From the NCBI RefSeq assembly GCF_030348945.1, contig NZ_JAUCEN010000002.1, positions 1,922,001-1,986,000 of the forward strand: a stretch of 64,000 bases of DNA, in the 5' to 3' direction. Of this stretch, positions 27,909 through 37,389 are shown piece by piece. The translations under genes and the position numbers were made by a program. The stretch comes from Peribacillus sp. ACCC06369 (GTDB lineage Bacteria > Bacillota > Bacilli > Bacillales > DSM-1321). Below the pieces are notes generated by a model. That model ran no database searches and was not told where the DNA came from. It saw only the letters and a list, made by a program, of their open reading frames with translations. Within the stretch, counting starts at the first letter, position 1. Each line of letters starts with the position of its first letter.

Positions 27909-27989
27909 CAAACATAAGTTCGAATTTTGTTGTTGACTGAAACAAACGTTCGTATTATAATTTGAACGTAACATACGAACGAACATTCG
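27909..27989. promoter_or_regulatory. lexA-yneA control region: three SOS boxes and yneA promoter
   Basis: CAAACATAAGTTCG (27909-27922), GAAACAAACGTTCG (27939-27952) and CGAACGAACATTCG (27976-27989) each match the Bacillus LexA box with one or two changes. The yneA promoter is TTGACT, 17 bases, TATAAT (27933-27961), and the middle box fills its spacer. Cooperative repression is expected. Confidence 0.85.
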
Positions 27990-28005
27990 CTTTGGAGGGA
28001 TATTT

Positions 28006-28317
28006 ATGAAAAAATTATACAAAAATTATATTTCTACGATTCTATTAGCGGGATCGGTATTCATCTTTTCAATTTTATTCTCTTGTACATTAGACAATGA
28101 TCAAAAAAAGGATTTCCTTTCTATAGAAGTAAGTGAAGGCGACACCCTATGGGGAATTGCCGAAGAGTATGAAGAAGCTGATTTGACAAAAAAAGAATTC
28201 ATTGGTTGGATAGAAGAGCATAATGGAGTCAGGGCGGATACGATTAAACCTGGTCAAGTCATTGTCATACCGGTTAAAGGGGAAGAACTTGTTCAGAATT
28301 TGGCCAGTCAGCAGTAA
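28006..28317 (+). CDS. yneA: SOS cell-division suppressor YneA
   Basis: A 103-residue protein with a short basic N-terminus, one membrane/export segment (about 10-27) and a LysM domain (about 42-90, VSEGDTLWGIAEEY). In B. subtilis YneA blocks septation after DNA damage and is itself short-lived, needing both the membrane segment and LysM. The first gene of the SOS-controlled yneA-yneB-ynzC group, it lies directly behind a LexA-covered promoter. GGAGGGATATTT precedes the ATG. Confidence 0.93.
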   Translation: MKKLYKNYISTILLAGSVFIFSILFSCTLDNDQKKDFLSIEVSEGDTLWGIAEEYEEADLTKKEFIGWIEEHNGVRADTIKPGQVIVIPVKGEELVQNLASQQ

Positions 28318-28330
28318 GTAGTGAAGGTAG

Positions 28331-28993
<663 letters not shown>

Positions 28994-29058
28994 AACTTGT
29001 AATTTCGCTTTTTTTTTAATACCATGACAATATCCGCAGATTACGAAGGAGCGAAATT

Positions 29059-29292
29059 ATGCTATCAAAAGAAAAATTAGCCCGTATTAATGAACTTTCA
29101 AAAAAGGCCAAGGCTGAAGGTTTGACGGAAGTTGAGGCGAAAGAGCAAACCCAATTAAGAAGTGAGTATTTGGAGACATTCAGACGGTCCATGTCCGATA
29201 CGTTGGAGCATGTGAAAGTCGTTGATCCAGAAGGTAATGACGTCACTCCTCAAAAGATAAAGAGTATTAAAGAAAAAAGAAACTTACATTAA
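29059..29292 (+). CDS. ynzC: DUF896 protein YnzC
   Basis: A 77-residue DUF896/UPF0291 protein: LARINELSKKAKAEGLTEVE, then EQTQLRSEYLETFR, is the helical hairpin of the family, followed by a flexible charged tail. Third gene of the yneA operon, LexA-controlled in B. subtilis. GAAGGAGCGAAATT precedes the ATG. The function is unknown. Confidence 0.93.
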   Translation: MLSKEKLARINELSKKAKAEGLTEVEAKEQTQLRSEYLETFRRSMSDTLEHVKVVDPEGNDVTPQKIKSIKEKRNLH

Positions 29293-29377
29293 TGCTTGGA
29301 CTATTCTCATGGAACACTCCATTTGTGGATTCTTTTAGCCTTTAGGAATAAAAAGAGAGTGCATTCATGTATGTATT

Positions 29378-29405
29378 CCCCTATTTAGCTTAATCTAAAT
29401 AGGGG
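29378..29405 (+). terminator. Hairpin after ynzC
   Basis: CCCCTATTTAG-CTTAAT-CTAAATAGGGG is a perfect 11-bp stem, but only a weak T-run follows. It separates the yneA operon from tkt. Confidence 0.6.
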
Positions 29406-29523
29406 ACTTCTCAAATTTGTAGAAAATTGTAATATTGGGTTAGTAAATAGTGATTTTAGTTGTGATATTATGCTGGTCACTATAATATAAAGAGGTACAT
29501 TACAGGAAGGGATGTTTTACTAT

Positions 29524-31527
29524 ATGTTAGATAAATTAGATGCACTTTCTATCAATACGATTCGTACGTTATCGATTGATGCAATTGAAAAGGCTAATTC
29601 CGGCCATCCAGGTATGCCGATGGGGGCAGCGCCGATGGCGTATAAACTATGGACTGAATATATGAATCATAACCCGAAAAATCCGGATTGGTTTAATAGG
29701 GATCGCTTTGTTCTTTCAGCTGGTCATGGGTCTATGCTGTTATACAGTCTTCTTCATTTATCGGGCTATGGCTTATCTATCGATGATTTGAAAAGCTTTC
29801 GCCAATGGGGAAGTAAAACTCCGGGACATCCTGAATTCGGACATACTGCAGGTGTAGATGCAACCACGGGACCGCTTGGACAAGGTATCGCAATGGCAGT
29901 CGGCATGGCAATGGCAGAACGCCACTTGGCAGAAAGCTACAACCGTGATTCTTATAATGTAGTCGATCATTATACATATAGCATTTGTGGAGATGGAGAT
30001 TTAATGGAAGGGGTTTCTGCTGAAGCTGCTTCATTAGCTGGACATCTACAACTTGGAAGGCTTGTTGTTTTATATGATTCTAATGATATTTCCCTTGACG
30101 GCGACTTAAGTCAATCATTTAGTGAAAGCGTAGCAAACCGGTTCGAATCTTATGGATGGCAATATATCCGCGTTGAGGATGGGAACGATCTTCAGGAAAT
30201 AGCCAAAGCACTTGAAGAAGCGAAAACCGACGAAGCACGCCCAACTTTAATAGAAGTCAAAACGGTTATTGGTTACGGTTCACCAAACCGTTCAGGTAAA
30301 TCAGCTGTTCACGGCGCTCCGCTTGGTGCAGATGAGCTTAAGTTGACTAAAGAAGCATATAAATGGACATTCGAAGCGGATTTCCATGTTCCAGAAGAAG
30401 TGTATTCACACTTCAATGAATCTGTTGTGGACGCAGGCGCTCAAAAAGAAGAAGCTTGGAATGAATTGTTCAAAAATTACAAAGAAGCACATCCTGAGTT
30501 AGCCGAGCAATTGGAGCTGGCAATCAAAGGTGAACTGCCTGCTGACTGGGATCAGGAAATTCCGGTTTATGAAGAAGGAAAAACATTAGCTTCCCGTGCT
30601 TCAAGTGGAGAAGTGTTAAATGCGATTGCCAAAAGGGTGCCTAGCTTCATTGGTGGTTCTGCAGATTTAGCCGGATCTAATAATACTGCCATTAAAGGTG
30701 AGACAGACCTATTACCTGGTAATTACAGTGGTCGTAATATTTGGTTTGGTGTACGTGAATTCGCTATGGGTGCGGCCTTAAATGGTATGACCCTTCATGG
30801 TGGATTAAAAGTGTACGGAGGAACATTCTTCGTATTCTCTGATTATTTGCGTCCTGCTATAAGAATGGCAGCACTGATGGGACTTCCTGTAACGTATGTA
30901 TTCACCCATGACAGCATTGCTGTTGGGGAAGACGGACCGACACATGAGCCAATCGAACAATTAGCATCATTACGGGCAATGCCTAACCTAGGGGTAATCC
31001 GTCCGGCTGATGGCAATGAAACGGCAGCAGCCTGGAAAGTGGCAATGGAGTCTACAAATAAACCAACTGCCCTTGTACTGACTCGTCAAGGATTGCCAAC
31101 AATAAAAGACACTTCCGAAACTGCGTATGAAGGTGTTTCAAAAGGGGCTTACATCATCTCCGCTTCTAAGAAAGAAGTAGCCGATGCATTACTTCTTGCG
31201 ACTGGTTCCGAAGTGAACTTGGCTGTCGAAGCACAGAAAGCTTTAGCGAACGAAGGAATTGATGTTTCGGTAATCAGCATGCCATCATGGGATCGATTCG
31301 AAACTCAATCTAAAGAATATAAACAAAGTGTAATCAATCCGGCAGTGAAAAAACGTCTGGCCATTGAAGTGGCTTCACCGTTTGGCTGGGATCGTTATGC
31401 AGGTGATGAGGGTGAAATATTGGCCATCAATCATTTTGGAGCTTCGGCACCAGGCGGTAAAATCATGCAGGAATTTGGTTTCACAGTAGAAAATGTAGTT
31501 GCTCGAGTTAAAGAAATGCTAAAATAA
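29524..31527 (+). CDS. tkt: Transketolase
   Basis: Thiamine-diphosphate enzyme of the pentose phosphate pathway, moving two-carbon units between ketoses and aldoses. At 667 residues it has the normal length. TPP site [19 protein letters not shown] near residue 155, catalytic region [17 protein letters not shown] near 465, and the C-terminal domain from about 540. GGAAGGGATG places the start at the second ATG; an earlier in-frame ATG is part of the ribosome site. It has its own terminator; neighbours match the B. subtilis order. Confidence 0.96.
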   Translation: MLDKLDALSINTIRTLSIDAIEKANSGHPGMPMGAAPMAYKLWTEYMNHNPKNPDWFNRDRFVLSAGHGSMLLYSLLHLSGYGLSIDDLKSFRQWGSKTPGHPEFGHTAGVDATTGPLGQGIAMAVGMAMAERHLAESYNRDSYNVVDHYTYSICGDGDLMEGVSAEAASLAGHLQLGRLVVLYDSNDISLDGDLSQSFSESVANRFESYGWQYIRVEDGNDLQEIAKALEEAKTDEARPTLIEVKTVIGYGSPNRSGKSAVHGAPLGADELKLTKEAYKWTFEADFHVPEEVYSHFNESVVDAGAQKEEAWNELFKNYKEAHPELAEQLELAIKGELPADWDQEIPVYEEGKTLASRASSGEVLNAIAKRVPSFIGGSADLAGSNNTAIKGETDLLPGNYSGRNIWFGVREFAMGAALNGMTLHGGLKVYGGTFFVFSDYLRPAIRMAALMGLPVTYVFTHDSIAVGEDGPTHEPIEQLASLRAMPNLGVIRPADGNETAAAWKVAMESTNKPTALVLTRQGLPTIKDTSETAYEGVSKGAYIISASKKEVADALLLATGSEVNLAVEAQKALANEGIDVSVISMPSWDRFETQSKEYKQSVINPAVKKRLAIEVASPFGWDRYAGDEGEILAINHFGASAPGGKIMQEFGFTVENVVARVKEMLK

Positions 31528-31538
31528 TCGTAATGGGG

Positions 31539-31571
31539 ACTGACACCAACTAGTTTGGTGTCAGTTTTTTT
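31539..31571 (+). terminator. tkt terminator
   Basis: CTGACACCAA-CTAG-TTTGGTGTCAG followed by seven T. Confidence 0.92.
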
Positions 31572-31826
31572 ATCAAAACTTCGTATTGTATGTTGAAAGT
31601 GCTCTTATTCTAAGGGGAATCTTTCATTCGACAAAAAAAGAAGAAAATTTCTCCAGCAAACAACATATCTTTTCAGTTTGTCAATATATAATGAGAATAA
31701 ATAAATTTCGTTTGAATGTGTCAGTTAAAGGGGAAAGTCATCAAGAGTGGAAAATGGTGGAAAGGTCCTGATTGTTAATTGTTCTGGTGACCAAACCAAA
31801 ATAGGAATGCTAGGAGGCATTGGCTG

Positions 31827-32267
31827 ATGAGAACCTATGAAATTTTTTTAATCGAAGATGAATTTGCCCATCATTATTATGGTAGAGAAAAGCTATTTTT
31901 CAATTTGTTTTTGGAGTATATTCAAGCTAGGGGCAGACTGAAGAGTATTTTGCAAAAACAAATCGAATATGTCACCAAAACAGTCCCGATTATCCAGTTG
32001 CAGGTAGCTATTGAACAACGTTTGCAAAAAAAGATGAATTTTTGGTCTCAAAATGGAAAATACTATTTAGAAAAAACAAACGGATCCAGTAAAGCCGTTT
32101 TAATCATCCAGGATGATTCCATTATGCTTAAAGCTGAAGGAGACTATGAAGCGGAAACGGCCTTCTTTGAGTGCATTCGAAAATATGAAGCGAGTTTTCT
32201 AGCCATAGATTTTGAACACGAAAAATACGGTTGGTTAAAACCGATAAAAGAAAGAAAATTTGTCTAA
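31827..32267 (+). CDS. sirA: Sporulation inhibitor of replication SirA
   Basis: A 146-residue protein, close to the 148 of B. subtilis SirA (YneE). MRTYEIFLIEDEFAHHYYGR is its typical start, and the gene sits between tkt and yneF as in B. subtilis. SirA is made under Spo0A control at the onset of sporulation; it binds domain I of DnaA and blocks new initiation. Spo0A boxes were not resolved by eye in the 255-base gap upstream. TAGGAGGCATTGGCTG precedes the ATG. Confidence 0.88.
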   Translation: MRTYEIFLIEDEFAHHYYGREKLFFNLFLEYIQARGRLKSILQKQIEYVTKTVPIIQLQVAIEQRLQKKMNFWSQNGKYYLEKTNGSSKAVLIIQDDSIMLKAEGDYEAETAFFECIRKYEASFLAIDFEHEKYGWLKPIKERKFV

Positions 32268-32351
32268 ATGGGGGACTTTTGGGTAGCGGGTATTGTATAA
32301 TAACCTTTGGTCTAGTACACTGATGTTAGACAACACGAAGGAGGAAATAGT

Positions 32352-32567
32352 ATGTGGGTTTACATTCTAGTTGGCGTACTGGCATTGATTGCTGGAGTAG
32401 TGCTGGGATTTTTCATCGCTCGTAAATACATGATGGATTACTTAAAGAAAAATCCGCCAATTAACGAACAGATGTTAAAAATGATGATGATGCAAATGGG
32501 TATGAAGCCATCCCAAAAGAAAATTAATCAAATGATGAGCGCCATGAATAAACAACAAACAAAATAA
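32352..32567 (+). CDS. yneF: UPF0154 membrane protein YneF
   Basis: A 71-residue protein with one N-terminal membrane helix (about 3-23, [20 protein letters not shown]) and a basic, Met/Lys-rich cytoplasmic tail with [20 protein letters not shown], the UPF0154 signature. Widely conserved in Firmicutes; the function is unknown. GAAGGAGGAAATAGT precedes the ATG. Confidence 0.93.
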   Translation: MWVYILVGVLALIAGVVLGFFIARKYMMDYLKKNPPINEQMLKMMMMQMGMKPSQKKINQMMSAMNKQQTK

Positions 32568-32613
32568 GATAGCATGAAACCTTGATATATCAATGTTATT
32601 GGAAGATTAGATG

Positions 32614-32687
32614 CAAAATTTTATATAATATCGAAATGGTAGCTTCATTCAGGCTGAATCCTTCCGCCGATTTTATATAAAATTTTG
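32614..32687. repeat. 20-bp inverted repeat around a smaller palindrome
   Basis: CAAAATTTTATATAATATCG (32614-32633) recurs as its reverse complement at 32668-32687 with one mismatch. The 34-base interior contains the palindrome ATTCAG-G-CTGAAT (32647-32659). It can form one long hairpin or a cruciform. It sits between yneF and a terminator, next to an integrase fragment. MITE or transcript-end structure are both possible. Confidence 0.6.
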
Positions 32688-32713
32688 GTTTATCTTTCAT
32701 TGTTGTTCCTAAA

Positions 32714-32757
32714 GCCACTTTTTCTGAATGAATGATTCAGAAAAGGTGGTTTTTGTT
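32714..32757 (+). terminator. Terminator downstream of yneF
   Basis: CCACTTTTTCTGAAT pairs with ATTCAGAAAAGGTGG around GAATG, followed by TTTTTG. Confidence 0.9.
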
Positions 32758-32797
32758 TTGGAATTAATAGATATGAGTAAAAGAGTATGATTACCAT

Positions 32798-33004
32798 TGT
32801 TTAGCAAAAGGATTTACCCAAGATGAAGTCAGAGACACGATTAATGCTTTTGATACTAAGTCGTTCATAGAAGCGCGTAATAAGGTTATAATTGCCACTT
32901 TATCTGATGCTGGGCTTATAGCTATGGAATTACGGGAATTACCCTTCGAGATTGTTAGAGATACGAGTATTATTGTCCACATGAAGGGTTGTGAAGTGCT
33001 TTAG
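32798..33004 (+). pseudogene. Tyrosine recombinase (integrase) fragment
   Basis: The frame reads LAKGFTQDEVRDTINAF, then EARNKVIIATLSDAGLIAME and LRELPF to a stop. This is the start of the catalytic domain of XerC/integrase-type recombinases, but the conserved R of the G-[IL]-R-x-S-E-L box is replaced and the rest of the domain is missing. A dead fragment, trace of a mobile element. Confidence 0.65.
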
Positions 33005-33330
33005 AGTTGGTAATATAGAATATCTATAGTCTCTCACGACTTTTAGGACACGGAGATATTTAAGTAACAGAGCGATATTTACACTCCATTATCAAATAAA
33101 GCATTTTCCAACGTCCGTTGATGAATATAAATAATTGAGATAATGATTAAAATCAGCTATATAGATCTAAAAAGTCTGAGTTACGTTACCTGATAAATCT
33201 GGTAAGGTTATAAAATTGGTTAAAGTAGTTTAAAGTTAGTGCTTTATAGTTAGTGTAAGAAGCAGGTATATAGAAATAAGAAGTACAATCAAACTATTAA
33301 AATGGGACAAGATAAAGGGAAATGCTAACC
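33005..33330. other. Gene-free stretch after the integrase fragment
   Basis: AT-rich; no coding sequence or repeat that I can support. Confidence 0.4.
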
Positions 33331-33545
33331 TCATTGCATATAGTTTGTTCGGGCACCTTCGTAAAAAGTCTTAAGCTCATTAATGGCTATTATAGATTGC
33401 TGTACGTCTTTTTCCATTATGCTTTTAAGTCATTGTCAAAACAAATTCCTTGCATTAATTTGGATTTCATTAAGCATATTGTTTTAAAATTTAATATTTC
33501 ATGGGTTTCCAAGGTCTCGTGAAAGGCCAGCTTTTCATTTCCCAT
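33331..33545 (-). pseudogene. YraG-like spore coat protein, frameshifted
   Basis: After GAGGAGGTGATTGA an ATG opens LAFHETLETHEILNFKTICL to a TAA at codon 43. One base out of frame it continues MEKDVQQSIIAINELKTFYE to a stop. The sequence is clearly paralogous to the intact gene across the divergent gap (ETLETHEILNFK against VTLELHEILNFK). It is one indel away from a complete gene of about 70 codons. Confidence 0.65.
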
Positions 33546-33729
33546 TCAATCACCTCCTCAGTCTATGTAACAAAGGTAATTCTCCCTATTCAACTCTCAG
33601 GTATACAGAGGGCTACATGTTGTTTTTCTAAAGGTTGTAACCTTTTATAAAAAAATGAAAAGTAATGAATAAGACATTTTGAACAACGAAAGATAAGTAA
33701 GTGAATTTAAATGAAAGGAGAGATACTTA

Positions 33730-33936
33730 GTGGAAAAGTTAGGATTGCATGTAACGTTAGAATTGCATGAAATATTGAATTTCAAAAGCCTTTGTCTATC
33801 AAAAGCTTCTACAATGAAGGGATTAGTCCAAGATACGGAATTGAAAAACATTCTTTTACAGGACATGAGCAGCGGCAGAGAGCACATTCAAAGATTACAG
33901 GAAATCCTGGTTAATCTAAGGAGAGGGAAAAAATAA
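33730..33936 (+). CDS. YraG-like spore coat protein
   Basis: A 68-residue helical protein: VTLELHEILNFKSLCLSKAS, then MKGLVQDTELKNILLQDM. This resembles the small YraG/CotF-related proteins that sit in pairs in Bacillus genomes and are associated with the spore coat. It starts with GTG, preceded by GAAAGGAGAGATACTTA. It is followed directly by a decayed CotF-type gene and faces a frameshifted paralog. Expression in the mother cell is expected but no promoter was assigned. Confidence 0.7.
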   Translation: MEKLGLHVTLELHEILNFKSLCLSKASTMKGLVQDTELKNILLQDMSSGREHIQRLQEILVNLRRGKK

Positions 33937-34232
33937 TGACTACCTTTTGCAAAATATGGCGGTATGGGCGGTATGACAGATCAGGTGATTGCTACTGAAC
34001 TTTCTGAATTCAGCCAAATCAGGAATAAGAAATACGGCTTTCGCCATAACAGAAACAGCTTCACCTGAATTGAGGGCTGCATTTCGGGAACAGCAGAGAT
34101 CTGCTGTAGAACATCTGGGTTAATAAGTGATTATATAGTTTCAAAAGGTTATTATCATCCACAGGATATAAGTGAGCAGTCACCGGTGAATTTAAAAGCG
34201 GCTAATACGGCATTGAGTCTTTCTCAAAAATA
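33936..34232 (+). pseudogene. CotF/YraF-like spore coat protein, multiply frameshifted
   Basis: Pieces in different frames restore a CotF-type core: [11 protein letters not shown], then [20 protein letters not shown] and [17 protein letters not shown], then ISDYIVSKGYYHPQDISEQ and NLKAANTALSLSQK with a stop. At least three frame changes. It follows the YraG-like gene, as in the intact yra cluster of B. subtilis. Confidence 0.7.
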
Positions 34233-34337
34233 AGGTTTTCATTTTCCAACAAATGCCCTCTATTATTTGATAGGGGGGAATTTCACTGCATTTATAAATT
34301 AATCAACAAAGATGAGTAGGCTGTTGAGTTTTTTATG

Positions 34338-34371
34338 TTGACTTTATCAACTGTAAATATTAATATTACAG
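34338..34371 (+). promoter_or_regulatory. Rrf2 gene promoter with 21-bp palindrome
   Basis: TTGACT, 17 bases, TAATAT. CTGTAA and TTACAG, nine bases apart (34351-34371), form a perfect palindrome covering the -10. The same 21-bp layout recurs 495 bp downstream. Autorepression by the Rrf2 protein is the simplest reading. Confidence 0.65.
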
Positions 34372-34396
34372 TAATCCCCTTGAGGAGGATGCAAAA

Positions 34397-34816
34397 GTGA
34401 ATAGTGATTTTACAATAGCTGTGCATAGTTTGGTCTATTTAGCTTATCTACCAGATCATATGGCAAGCAGTGAGTCTATCGCAGAAAACGTTGGTACAAA
34501 CTCTGCAAGGATTCGGAAAATGATGAGCTGCTTAAGGAATAAAGGATTTGTTAAGACTAAAGAAGGTGTGGGCGGAGGCTATATTCTAGACTGTAATCCT
34601 GAAGAGGTGAGTTTGGCGAATATTTATATAACGGTATCACATGGAACTTTGAAGCCTAAGTGGTGTACAGGTGATCCCGAGAAAAAATGTGTCATATCTT
34701 CCAACACCCAGGTGGTCATGGATCAAATATTCGATGAAGCTGAGTTATATTTTGAAAAATATTTAGAAAATATAACGCTTAGCACTTTTTTGGAAAAAAT
34801 TAAACAATGTCCGTGA
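34397..34816 (+). CDS. Rrf2-family transcriptional regulator
   Basis: A 139-residue regulator with an N-terminal winged helix (TIAVHSLVYLAYL, then SARIRKMMSCLRNKGFVKTK and GVGGGYIL) typical of Rrf2. Two cysteines, in WCTGDPEKKC (about 93-102), could act as a redox switch, but the three-cysteine cluster of IscR/NsrR is not present. It resembles the YwnA/SaiR branch, some of which sense disulfides or electrophiles. It lies 100 bases before a gene group carrying the same operator palindrome. GAGGAGGATGCAAAA precedes the GTG start. Confidence 0.88.
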   Translation: MNSDFTIAVHSLVYLAYLPDHMASSESIAENVGTNSARIRKMMSCLRNKGFVKTKEGVGGGYILDCNPEEVSLANIYITVSHGTLKPKWCTGDPEKKCVISSNTQVVMDQIFDEAELYFEKYLENITLSTFLEKIKQCP

Positions 34817-34845
34817 TATTGATTTAGTTTTTTCTTTTGCACTTA

Positions 34846-34866
34846 CTGTATATTTTTTTATTACAG
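34846..34866. promoter_or_regulatory. Second copy of the Rrf2-type palindrome
   Basis: CTGTA, then TTACAG after ten bases, total span 21 bp as in the copy over the Rrf2 promoter (one position fewer paired). It lies 52 bases before the IDEAL-domain gene, probably overlapping its promoter. Confidence 0.55.
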
Positions 34867-34917
34867 TTAATAACTATAAATTGAATACCAAATGAACATA
34901 AAGGGGTGTTAATGATT

Positions 34918-35304
34918 ATGGCTGAAAATAATCAGTTCAAAAATGAGGATTGGGTACAGGGAAGATCAAGAGAAGGGGAACTTATCCATGGTTTCATTGA
35001 AAAAGTAAGCGCGGATCGAGAAATCGTTAAAGTGAACGTGGTGGAAAGTGACAATGAAAAAGCGGTGGGGAAATCGATTTGGATTCCGAGTAAATGGGCT
35101 GAAAAACTGCCGGATCTAGAAATCAGTAACGAAAATGATCTTTTGGCTTTAATTGATTTGGCGTTGCTTTCTAAAGATGAAACGTGGTTTATGGAGTTAT
35201 CCGGTAAATTGGAATCCATCAAAATCCATCCGAAAATAAATGCCAGGAAATCAGAGTTTCTTATTCCGGGAAATAGAATCGCTAAACTTGATTTAAATAG
35301 ATGA
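34918..35304 (+). CDS. IDEAL-domain protein
   Basis: A 128-residue protein. The N-terminal part (about 8-65) resembles the small beta DUF2187/YkvS type, with DWVQGRSREGELIHGFIEKV. The C-terminal part has NDLLALIDLALLSKDETWFM, an IDEAL domain, a short helical element found in several Firmicute proteins including ComK-linked ones. The function is unknown. AAGGGGTG nine bases ahead favours the third in-frame ATG-type codon. It leads the group with thioredoxin and Old Yellow Enzyme behind an Rrf2-type palindrome. Confidence 0.7.
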   Translation: MAENNQFKNEDWVQGRSREGELIHGFIEKVSADREIVKVNVVESDNEKAVGKSIWIPSKWAEKLPDLEISNENDLLALIDLALLSKDETWFMELSGKLESIKIHPKINARKSEFLIPGNRIAKLDLNR

Positions 35305-35350
35305 TGAGTAAAGACCATAAATATGCGGATAATACAAGGAGGAAATGAAC

Positions 35351-35665
35351 ATGACAATAGAACATGTAACGGATGATAATTTTGCTAGTGAAATCAAGGA
35401 AGGGTTGGTACTGGTTGATTTTTGGGCACCGTGGTGCGGTCCATGCAAAATGATTGCCCCAGTGCTTAATGAAATTGATGTTGAAATGGGTGATCGGGTT
35501 AAAATCGTAAAACTTAATGTGGATGAAAATTCAGATACGACAAGCGAATATGGAGTGATGGGGATTCCAGCCCTTATCCTATTCAAAGATGGAGAAAAGG
35601 TAGATCAGGCAATTGGCTTCCAGCCAAAAGAAGCCATTGCGGAATTAATTGCAAAACATGCATGA
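35351..35665 (+). CDS. Thioredoxin
   Basis: A 104-residue thioredoxin with the WCGPC active site near residue 29 (VDFWAPWCGPCKMIAP) and cis-proline in MGIPALI. It is probably not the housekeeping TrxA, because it sits in a redox-gene group behind an Rrf2-type operator. AAGGAGG eight bases ahead selects the second ATG; the first is too close. It lies 46 bases after the IDEAL gene, so cotranscription is likely. Confidence 0.92.
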   Translation: MTIEHVTDDNFASEIKEGLVLVDFWAPWCGPCKMIAPVLNEIDVEMGDRVKIVKLNVDENSDTTSEYGVMGIPALILFKDGEKVDQAIGFQPKEAIAELIAKHA

Positions 35666-35701
35666 TTAAGATTTTAAAATGCGTGCTGTGTATTGTAATG
35701 C

Positions 35702-35720
35702 AAGGTAAGGTAAGGTAAGG
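35702..35720. repeat. Short tandem repeat AAGGT
   Basis: Nearly four copies of the pentamer AAGGT in the gap between the thioredoxin and oxidoreductase genes. Possibly slippage-prone; no function is evident. Confidence 0.6.
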
Positions 35721-35773
35721 ACTTATACCAACCAACACCGTAAAGGGTGGGTAACTAAATGGAGGATTACTAA

Positions 35774-36898
35774 ATGAATTCTAAATATACACCATTATTT
35801 GAATCGTTCAATTTAGGAAAGGGGATAGAGGTGAAAAATCGGCTGGTGATGGCGCCTATGACAAATTTCTCTTCGAATCCTGACGGCACTGTAACCGATG
35901 CCGAAATTACTTATTATGAACGACGGTCAAGCGGGGTAGGCATGGTAATAACGGCATGTACCTACGTGACGGCAAATGGAAAAGGTTTTCATGGTGAATT
36001 TGGCGGTGATCAAGATGAATTGATTCCTAGCCTAAGTCGTTTAGCTTCAGCGATTAAAGCGAAAGGTGCAAAAGCAATCCTCCAGATTTTTCATGGTGGA
36101 CGCGAGGTTCCACCGGAATTAATACCAAATGGCGATGTAGTCAGTGCAAGCAATATTCCATCGGAGGGAGAAGGGAAAGCAGTTCCGCGTCCACTATCTG
36201 AAAAGGAAATTGAATCGATCATTCTGGATTTTGGTGAAACCACCCGACGTGCCATAGAAGCGGGATTTGATGGTGTCGAAATTCACGGTGCGAATGGTTA
36301 CTTGCTTCAGCAATTCTTTTCGCCACATTCAAACCGTCGTGAAGACAAGTGGGGAGGATCTCTGGAAAAACGGCTGAATTTCCCATTAGCTGTTGTGGAT
36401 GAAGTGAAAAAGGCTGTTGCAGAACATGCCAAGGATCCGTTCATCGTGGGATATCGTTTTTCACCGGAGGAACCGGAAACACCAGGAATCACTATGGATG
36501 ATACACTCTCATTAATTGATGGACTTGCGACAAAGGAACTGGATTATCTCCATGTTTCTTTAATGGAATTCTGGTCGAAAGCAAGACGGGGAGCAGAGGT
36601 TGACCGACCTCGGATAGAAATTATAAAAGAACGTGTCGGAGATCAAGTTCCTATCATCGGTGTTGGTTCCATCTATACAGCGGATGATGCGATCGAAGCA
36701 CTTCAATCTGGCGTTCCATTAATCGCATTAGGACGTGAACTCATAATCGATCCAGAGTGGGTACAAAAAGTGGAAAAAGGAAAAGAAACAGAAATCGTTA
36801 CAAAAATAAACAAGGATAATCAGCAGCAACTTGATATACCAGATCCATTATGGCAAGCGATCATCCATTCCCCAGGATGGTTTCCAGGCATTGAATAG
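35774..36898 (+). CDS. NADH:flavin oxidoreductase, Old Yellow Enzyme family
   Basis: A 374-residue FMN enzyme with the OYE TIM barrel: VKNRLVMAPMTNFSSNPDG at the start, HGANGYLLQQFFSPHSNRR in the middle and IGVGSIYTADDAIEAL in the FMN-phosphate region. Such enzymes reduce activated C=C bonds, for example of quinones or enals; B. subtilis YqiG and YqjM are relatives. GGAGGATTACTAA precedes the ATG. It follows the thioredoxin gene by 108 bases and may belong to the same Rrf2-controlled group. Confidence 0.9.
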   Translation: MNSKYTPLFESFNLGKGIEVKNRLVMAPMTNFSSNPDGTVTDAEITYYERRSSGVGMVITACTYVTANGKGFHGEFGGDQDELIPSLSRLASAIKAKGAKAILQIFHGGREVPPELIPNGDVVSASNIPSEGEGKAVPRPLSEKEIESIILDFGETTRRAIEAGFDGVEIHGANGYLLQQFFSPHSNRREDKWGGSLEKRLNFPLAVVDEVKKAVAEHAKDPFIVGYRFSPEEPETPGITMDDTLSLIDGLATKELDYLHVSLMEFWSKARRGAEVDRPRIEIIKERVGDQVPIIGVGSIYTADDAIEALQSGVPLIALGRELIIDPEWVQKVEKGKETEIVTKINKDNQQQLDIPDPLWQAIIHSPGWFPGIE

Positions 36899-37020
36899 GT
36901 AGACGTTCATATATTAGTGAATTAAACGATGCTAATAGTGTGCAAAATCGTATGGAATGATTGTACTTGGATAATGAAAATCCCAATCGAATTGACCGAT
37001 ACCCCCCGGATAACGGACAC

Positions 37021-37057
37021 ACATAAAAAAGTGTTCCTTATCAAGGGGTTTTTATGT
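37021..37057 (+). terminator. Hairpin after the oxidoreductase gene
   Basis: ACATAAAAA and TTTTTATGT pair, with CCTT-ATC-AAGG nested inside. The AT-rich outer stem supplies the T-run. Confidence 0.5.
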
Positions 37058-37348
37058 TTATGGAAGGGTCATTGAAAAGAGTAAAGAATCTATATAGTGA
37101 TTTTTAGATTGAATCCTTAAAGGAATGAATAACCGAGTATTCTATTTCTAAGCTGTTTCGGAAAATAAAAAGGGGAAAGACTTACGAATTTTCATTGACC
37201 AGTAATTAAGTCTCAACGGCAGATGCATTCGGAAATTTCTGTGAGTAAAGGGGGCTACCTTTACGGAACGCCGTGGATATGGAAGGAGCACACAGCTCTT
37301 CCAAGTCACAGTCTGTAGTGGACCAACCTAAGAAGACTGCTATTCAAC
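37058..37348. other. Gap before the terminator
   Basis: No gene that I can support. A plus-strand frame (YGTPWIWKEHTALPSHSL) is open for about 50 codons but has no recognisable start. Confidence 0.35.
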
Positions 37349-37389
37349 AACATAGAAGAGCAACCATTAATGGCTGCTCTTCTGATGTT
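37349..37389. terminator. Strong hairpin at the end of the small membrane gene
   Basis: AACAT-AGAAGAGCA pairs with TGCTCTTCT-ATGTT around CCATTAATGG, itself a palindrome. On the plus strand ATCTTCTTTTT follows. It touches the stop of the minus-strand 55-residue gene. Confidence 0.75.
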
